NCBI GenBank assembly: GCA_030544235.1
Contig: CM060470.1
Location: 11,309,356-11,373,355, forward strand
Source: Lepturacanthus savala
Lineage: Eukaryota; Chordata; Actinopteri; Scombriformes; Trichiuridae
DNA: 64,000 bases
Direction: 5' to 3'
Shown: positions 57,501 through 64,000 of the stretch, piece by piece
Numbering within the stretch: position 1 is the first letter of the stretch
How the letters are laid out: each line of letters begins with the position of its first letter
Notes under the pieces: model-generated
The model's database searches: none
The model's input: only the letters and a program-made list of their open reading frames with translations
What the model was told of the DNA's origin: nothing
Translations under genes and position numbers: made by a program

Positions 57501-58295
57501 ATTTTTCAGGATGCCACCCATTACTTCCCTGTCAGTGAGATGGTGTTCATTGTTAATGCATGAGGCTAAGGGGACAATGACTTCGGCCTGCTGCATGGTG
57601 AAGCACTTGGTGAACACAGTTTACAGTGGATTCCTTAATTATAACCTAGCCCCTTTTTTTATAGACAGGGTTTTAAGGAGCACTTCTCTCAACAAGGCCA
57701 AAGCTCATTATCGTTTTGATTGAGAGACCCTATAGCAGCAGAATATTACATACTGTGTTTACTGTTGTCGCTGTTTAAGGTTGTCGACCCTCCGACCGGT
57801 GGATGACTGCTCTGCCTCTGAGCCACAGCCGCCCTGTGTCTGTATGCGTGTGTATACCTAGGGCGTCTCATAGAAACCATGGCTCATGGGCTTACAGCAG
57901 GCTTACGCGTGTGTGTGCATGCATTTGAGAGTGACTGTATGACTGTTGGGGGGGGTGTGGGGGGGTGACTGCATGTCAAGGGTGGCATGTTGTGATGTGG
58001 CCTCTCTGATGCCTCGTACTCGCCCCTGTAATTGAGAATTGTATTGGTATTAAAGAGGTTATTGATTGCCTTGGATGTAGTCATTTAACTTGCTTTTCCC
58101 CCGCTTTGTCCACTTGAACCGCTAAATGGACGAACCAGCAGTTGAAAGCCACATAGTACATTCACTCAAGTACCTAACAGTTTAGTGCCATTTTTAATAC
58201 GTTGCTTGAGTATTGTTTTCCACCACAAGGCCCCACTGATTGTCATAAAAGAAGCTGTATGAGCGCAACGGAATACAACCAATGTTTTATACTTA
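51558..58295. other. Upstream non-coding region with CNE-like blocks
   Basis: 52080-52780, 54290-55180 and 57480-57730 are complex, repeat-free stretches with homeodomain-type and octamer-like words (ATGCAAAT at 54697-54704). They are candidates for conserved enhancers. 53450-53545 is exon-like (see findings). 57944-57966 has G runs. No protein gene is supported. Confidence 0.4.
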
Positions 58296-58621
58296 TCATC
58301 CATTCATCCATTTTCTATACCTGTTTATTCTTCACTAGGGTCACGGAGGTCTGCTGGAGCCAATCCCAGTGTACTTTGGGCAATAGGCAGACAAACCCAG
58401 ACAGAGTGTGTACTGTGGGGCACACACACTATTTACTCACACATTCATACCTACGGGCAATTTAGAGTCTCCAATTAACCTAAGCATGTTTTTGGACTGT
58501 GGAAGGAAACCGGAGAACCCCCACACAGACATGCAAACTCCAAGTTCCCAGCCAAAGTCCTTCAACCTGCAACCTTTGTGCTGTGAGGCAACAGCGCTAC
58601 CCACTGCGCCGCTGTGTAGCC
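58296..58621 (+). repeat. Dispersed teleost repeat, longest copy (copy B)
   Basis: It runs from ATCCATTCATCCATTTTCTA through GTCTGCTGGAGCCAATCCCA, GGGCAATTTAGAGTCTCCAA and CATGTTTTTGGACTGTGGAA to GCTACCCACTGCGCCGC. This is the fullest of the three copies and defines the unit order. Confidence 0.9.
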
Positions 58622-58977
58622 CTAGCTATCATTTATATGTAATTATATCTAGCTATATATCCAAATATAACAGTTAGAGCACACTGTTTTTGTGGGAAAG
58701 TGTGAACAATCCACTATCATCTGGAGGTATTCAAAGTATTCAAAGCTGAAGTCCCAGTTGTTTTTTTGTTTTTTTTTTATGCTGGACCTTTGACCATGTT
58801 ACCATACACATCAGACATCATAGCAGTATAAAAATGACAGAACAGTCAGACATACATTCCCTTTAGGGTTAGGGGTAAAGGTGGTTTTATAGTCAGAGCT
58901 GCAGAGATATGATTGTCAGCTTTGGTTTCAGGGGTTTTCAGCTAGACATTTCTGATGCTGGTGGAGATTGTTTAGAG

Positions 58978-59143
58978 AAGGGGTCTCCAACCCTGCTCCT
59001 GGAGAGCCACTGCGGGTGCAACTTTTTGTTCCAACCAAGCAGGAACACACCCAATTCTACAAATCAATCTCTAGCGCCCTCGTGAAGGATCTTCATTAGT
59101 AGAATCAGGTGTATTACTGCTTGGTTAGAACAAAAACCCGCAA
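58978..59143. mobile_element. Palindromic DNA-transposon relic
   Basis: It opens with AGGGGTCTCCAACCCTGCTCC, a hAT-like end. The arm TTTTTGTTCCAACCAAGCAG (59023-59042) is nearly the reverse complement of the arm at 59118-59137 (CTGCTTGGTTAGAACAAAAA). The pairing extends into ACACC/GGTGT and TTCTAC/GTAGAA. Non-coding. Confidence 0.65.
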
Positions 59144-60397
59144 AAAAGACCCAAGACCACGTCTGAGCAAGTTAAAACGCCATTTTACAATACATTCAGT
59201 GTTACTCACCAAAACTGTGTATTTTTGGGTGGGGTAAGTATTTTAAATCATGCACTGTTTACATCCATGTTTCCCAGCTTTGCAGTCTTCTTCATTTCCT
59301 GCCTTTGCTGGCACACTGCTGTGTTTCTTGGCACATGACAGCCACCTGTAGATACCTTTGGCAGGAACATGCATAGAGTCACCAGTATGTACATATGCGT
59401 CCCCATATGTGTGTTAAGATAAAAAGAAAAAAAAAACTGGAACACACTCGTACGAATATGCACCATAATGCTACTAGAGGTGAGGATTGCCATGGGGTAA
59501 TTTCTTTCAATGCAGTGTCGTCCTATGCGACAAAAACAATTGTGACATGTTTGTGTGTATTTCTCTCAATAAATTCATATGGGCAAAAACAGCAGTAAAG
59601 TGAAAACACATTTCCTCCTTTGGTCATATTATGATTTTGTCCGTTGTAGTGGGCTTTTGTTAGTTAAACATATGTCACTTTAGGGCATTAGCTGAAACAA
59701 CAGAAACAACAGATGGGAGAATAGCCACTCTCACATCTATAGGATTCATTCATGTTTGTGGCTGATCATCCCAGAAAAATCATCTCATCAAAGAAACATA
59801 AGGAAGCTATCAGGATCGGGCTGTATACATAGAAGTTATCATTTTTTTCAGTTACAAGTGTAAAGGATCACAATTTGAAATACTGTAATATGTTAAAATT
59901 ACTACTAATGACAGTAACAATCCTTTTAACATTGAGTGTCAGCGTGCTCACTGTCTTACTGGGATCAATGAAGGAAATAATAGTGAAGATGGTGAAATCA
60001 CGCTACATGTGTGAATTGTGCAGCTCGAGGTCTGGACTTCTGGCATGCTGTATAGTCACTAAGGCTATGCTAACGCTATCTGTTGGTTTCTTCCAAATTG
60101 TATCCTTAGCTATTCCTAAATGTGTTAAATACAAGAGAAGCTGTGTGAGATACTATTACAATGAGTAGTATATAATCACAAATCTAATTTTCAAGTATTG
60201 CTCTATACTGAAACTAAAGTAACTACTGTATTTCCCCCCTTGCTGTGAGGAAACAATGCCTGTATTTGTATCTGTAGTCAGATCATTTCAGGATTGATCC
60301 TCAATGCAGAACCGATTCTAATTTGAATAAATAGACAGGGGTCATCATTAATTAGCTGAGAGGAGAGGAAAATGTTATTGGTACAGAGCTTTCAATG
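59144..60397. other. Upstream non-coding stretch
   Basis: AT-rich. It has a 92-codon ATG frame with two hydrophobic segments at 59890-60168 but no family resemblance. Nothing else was seen. Confidence 0.4.
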
Positions 60398-60439
60398 CTA
60401 GAGGATTCAATATATTGAATTCAATACTGAATCCTCTAG
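60398..60439. repeat. Perfect 12-bp inverted repeat
   Basis: CTAGAGGATTCA (60398-60409) and TGAATCCTCTAG (60428-60439) are exact reverse complements. The 18-nt loop itself contains the palindrome ATTGAATTCAAT. Confidence 0.85.
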
Positions 60440-63400
60440 ATTGGATCATCTATTAAATCCAATATTGTTTATTTTTTTATTATTTCGGGGAGCATGCTAG
60501 TGGTTGTCTGAAGTGAATGTCTCAATGCAGCTGCCTCCTCCCTTCTCCTTGCCCTGGTCTCGCTCCGCTGCCGGTGCCCTGCTGGTTCACCAAAGGAGCA
60601 ACAGCAGCCTTGAAGGTGCACTGCAAATCTGCCCCACCACATCCTCTCTTGTTTTTTGTCCCTTTTTCGCGACCTTTCCTCATGCTGAATCACTTGTTAC
60701 AGCCACTAAATAGTACATTTTAATCTTGTCGGTTAATAGTTAACGATCGGTGTTGGCTAGGCGAGAAAAAATTTCAAACCGTGCGTCCTTAATGTTTCCA
60801 GACACTGCTAATGAATCTAAAATGTGCCACTTACTTTTTTTTTTTTGAAGATGAACTATAAGATTAATGCAGCCTGTCCCGGTGCTGCACTGCCCTCCAC
60901 CTTTTTGGTATTCAATGACGCTCCAAAAAAAGAATTGATTTTTGCCATTTGTGAGTCGATACGGAATTGTAGACGATAAGGATCGCCATTCTTATGTGAA
61001 TGAACTCCGTATATATGCTCAGCCAGAAGTGAAGAACTGTTTGGAGGACAAACAGATGATAACGGGCTTAAGGTTCTGACACTATCTTACGCGGGCCAGT
61101 GTATATTACAATTCAAATCGTTATTCAAAATGATCCGTTATCCGAATCTGCAGGATCTGACATCTGAATCCAGATGGGAAGTTATTGATGACGGACTGCG
61201 CCGCGGTAATAGATAGGTATCAGCGGGGCATTACTGCAGCTGAGGCACAGGCGTCTTATCTCGGCGCGGCAGGGTTCTCGCAACATGAATCCACCCCTCC
61301 ACGCACACACACGTACACCAACGTGAACATACAGTACACACATGCACACAAGCAGACACGCGGTCTCCGTGCTGCCGTTGTCAGGTATCATTAAAGCCGC
61401 AGCGCTGCCACTGACAGACGAGCAGCGGGTTGAACAACAGCTGATTGAAACGTACAGTTTATGTACCGTCTGGAAGGTCGGGGCGAGCGCTCTGTCGCCG
61501 CGCCTGCTGTTGTGTCTTTTACCCTTTGATGAATTTTAATCACCCCCACCTCGGCGTAATCAATAAGCCATTTCATGGTATCCGCACTAACATCATGGTA
61601 TCGCCCTCCCCACACCAACCACCCTACTATACAGAAAGAAACAAAGTCACTCGCTGCTGGGTTCAGTTCAAATGAAGCACTGCACTTACACTTCTGAAGG
61701 AATAAATTCATTCAGCCCTGTGGTGAACAGTCATCTATCAGCAAATGTCACATCGTGAAGTAAAAAGATAAATGTCAGGAATGATGTAAATCCAATATAA
61801 TTGAGTCTTATCTATTTAAAGATGGACTATTCTTTTGTTGAAGTTGCGGGAGCCTTTCTGAGTTAAGTTATTTATACACAGGAAATGTCTTAACAGGAGG
61901 ACCAGCTACTTTGAGTGAAATTAATTAAGTAAACATGAAATATTATACAACAAAAAAACAAGCGGAAATTGAGATGAACTTTAATTATTCCTCATGATCT
62001 TTATCCGTCTGGATCTGCACTGAGAAAACAACTTTTTTCCTTTCCGTTGGCATCCAGCTACATCTGAAACCTCCATGTGAAATTGATATTAACCGAACAG
62101 AAATTAGAAGTACAGTGTGATATAGGATGAAATGACCAAAACCTGAAAGTCCTGTTATGTGCATATTTTTTGTTGCTGGGATTATTACAATATATATCTT
62201 TAAGTATATGTAACTTTTATTGAATAAATTGCCTAAAAGAAATGATTACACCTAAGGTCTATATTTATTCGGGTTGCATACTTACTTTATCAAAAAAATG
62301 CTTTGAGAAATTCAGAATTTGAATCAAAGTACTGTGATGTGATGCAATGTGATGCTCATGCATCTTTCTCGTGATTTGAATTTTAATTAAGTCTTACGGC
62401 ACATTTTTATGATACACTTGTCATATATTGGTCATTTATAACCACATCTTTTAACTGGATGAAGGATTTCAGTCATCATTAGAGATACAAGTTGAGCAAA
62501 GGAATACCTTGGGTAGAATTGCCTTGTGTTTCTTGGACTTCATCAGTATTACATTGGTCTCCCAACCAAATGCATCTAGGTTATTATAGAATCACCCCTC
62601 ACTGCCAGGTCAGCAGAGTCTGAGCCACAATTTTTTTTAAAAATGCCTTTAAAAACCCACTTGTGTAGTCTGTTGATTTTATACCCTGCAATTCCTATTA
62701 GTTTTATGTGTCATTTAATCCTGTTATATTTGTTTATATTGCTTTTATCGTTGAGTGTCTCTTTCTATTATATAAATCTTTTTGTTTTTTTTACCTGCTG
62801 TTGTTGCTACTATTAGCTTAGCTAAATAATACAAATATAATCCGGTACATAAACTAAACCATGAGCGGATCTAAAATATAAAGAAAAAGACATAGGTAAG
62901 TACGGCACTGCCTTTCACTCGCTCGTGATTGTTAAAGAGATGATAAAAAAATAGCCATGGTGGTTCTCCATTCAGCAGCCTTGTAGTGCACAGAAACCGC
63001 TGCACCTCCAGAGGTTAAAGATTTAATTTGGAGCCACCAATATTAAGTCCGTGTCAGGAAACCATCCATGCAGAAAATTCCATATAACCTTGAGAAGCTT
63101 AGCTAACGACTAATAGATGCCAAGGGTGGGGTGAGACGTGTGAAGGCACTGGAATCAGAATACACCTCAAACAGTTTGTAATGACAATAACCCAGTTACT
63201 TTATACTCTCACCGATTCAAAATAAATATCAAAACATGTTTGAGTTTCTGCTTTTTATCTCTGTGCCAGATAGTTAAGTTAAAAGTTAAGAATATCTGAG
63301 GGGTATGTGGATGAAACATATGGGTAGCTGTAGAGGAAATTAGTGATATTGATAATCAAAATGATTTAGCTTAATAATAATTGATTGTAATAATTCTATA

Positions 63401-64000
63401 ACTGATTATACTCATTACTTTGTACACTGTTAAACTTATGAAGCATAAGCCTTAAGAATGATGTTTCATTTCCCCTTTACCCCTATTGATTAAAGGAAGT
63501 ATGCATGGTACTGAAGATGACCTTTTCTATATTGGGGTGTCGATAGCTGAAAAGATGGTTAGAACTTCTTCTTTTATGATAACCTGAATTGCGGAACCAA
63601 ACATGTTCCTCTATAAATATGACAGAACACGTTTTCTGAAGAGTATAGGACTGTATTGCAACTGCTTCCCGGGGCTCACTTCTGCAGACGTGCTCTAACC
63701 TCTGCTGAACCGAGACTCTGGCCAGAATAAAGACGGCGCTTCAATCTTCTAACGAGCAGATCTTTATTTCATCCATTCACGTCATTTGGTAATAATTTGT
63801 CACGACACAGTGCATGTAGGCGATGCTCTGTAAATGCAGCCGTGTCTGAAGGAACAGAGCGTCGAATAAAGTATCTCAGAGTAGGGTGCGGAGGTCAAAC
63901 AGAGGTCAAATGCGTTATTATGCATCATTTCCGATTCTAAATCAGACCGTTTTATCTATCCCTGGGTTGATTAACATTTAAGGACCACATTTCTTGACTT
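60440..64000. other. Distal upstream non-coding region
   Basis: 60500-60700 is GC-richer. 61180-61560 is CpG-bearing and open on both strands, possibly a conserved block or a distal promoter. (AC)-rich sequence lies at 61300-61365. The rest to the end is AT-rich with no recognised feature. Confidence 0.4.

Noticed and set aside
59890..60168. 92-codon ATG frame with two hydrophobic segments
   Set aside because: Hydrophobic open frames are expected by chance in AT-rich DNA. No family, promoter or splice signals.
1..64000. CRISPR arrays, tRNA or rRNA genes, prokaryotic operons, viral genes
   Set aside because: None seen. The direct repeats present are microsatellites, local duplications or transposon remains, and no cloverleaf or rRNA core was recognised.

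Overview
The window is vertebrate, almost certainly teleost fish, genomic DNA. It has no bacterial-style gene packing. It has long AT-rich non-coding tracts, microsatellites, and degenerate fish-type transposon remains (LINE, hAT, Crypton-like, MITE). The one gene that can be named with confidence is a dipeptidyl-peptidase-like Kv4 channel subunit, dpp10, on the minus strand. Two of its exons are visible. Exon 1 (coding 28959 down to 28867) encodes the 'a'-type cytoplasmic N-terminus. Exon 2 (3031 down to 2917) encodes the conserved juxtamembrane PPQRNWKG box and the single transmembrane helix. Both junctions are in phase 0 and join through an intron of about 25.8 kb. Exon 2 ends in phase 1, so the rest of the gene lies beyond position 1.

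Layout: 1-2916 is the start of intron 2. 3032-28866 is intron 1, which holds a local duplication (4601 and 6259), a palindromic MITE (11332-11652), the 5' end of a hAT transposon with a truncated BED zinc finger (16697-17014), L1-type LINE remains (19395-20222) and a Crypton-like tyrosine recombinase relic (21330-22057). 26988-28450 is dense in G and C homopolymer runs. 28867-29340 holds exon 1, its leader and a TATA plus GC-box promoter inside a CpG-rich block that extends to about 30240. 30241-64000 lies upstream of this promoter. It is intergenic, or intronic if dpp10 has more distal first exons, and contains LINE 3' ends, a second local duplication (42735 and 46150), copies of a dispersed fish repeat and several stretches of complex sequence that resemble conserved non-coding elements.

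The most interesting biology is in exon 1. Between a short N-terminal motif like that of the mammalian DPP6a/DPP10a isoforms, which gives Kv4 channels N-type (pore-blocking) inactivation, and the membrane segment lies a run of 16 glutamines encoded by CAG with two CAA interruptions. The predicted leader has only one AUG, and it is followed immediately by a stop codon. No second complete protein gene could be supported. Conservation, expression and repeat-family assignments could not be computed here and are marked as inference.
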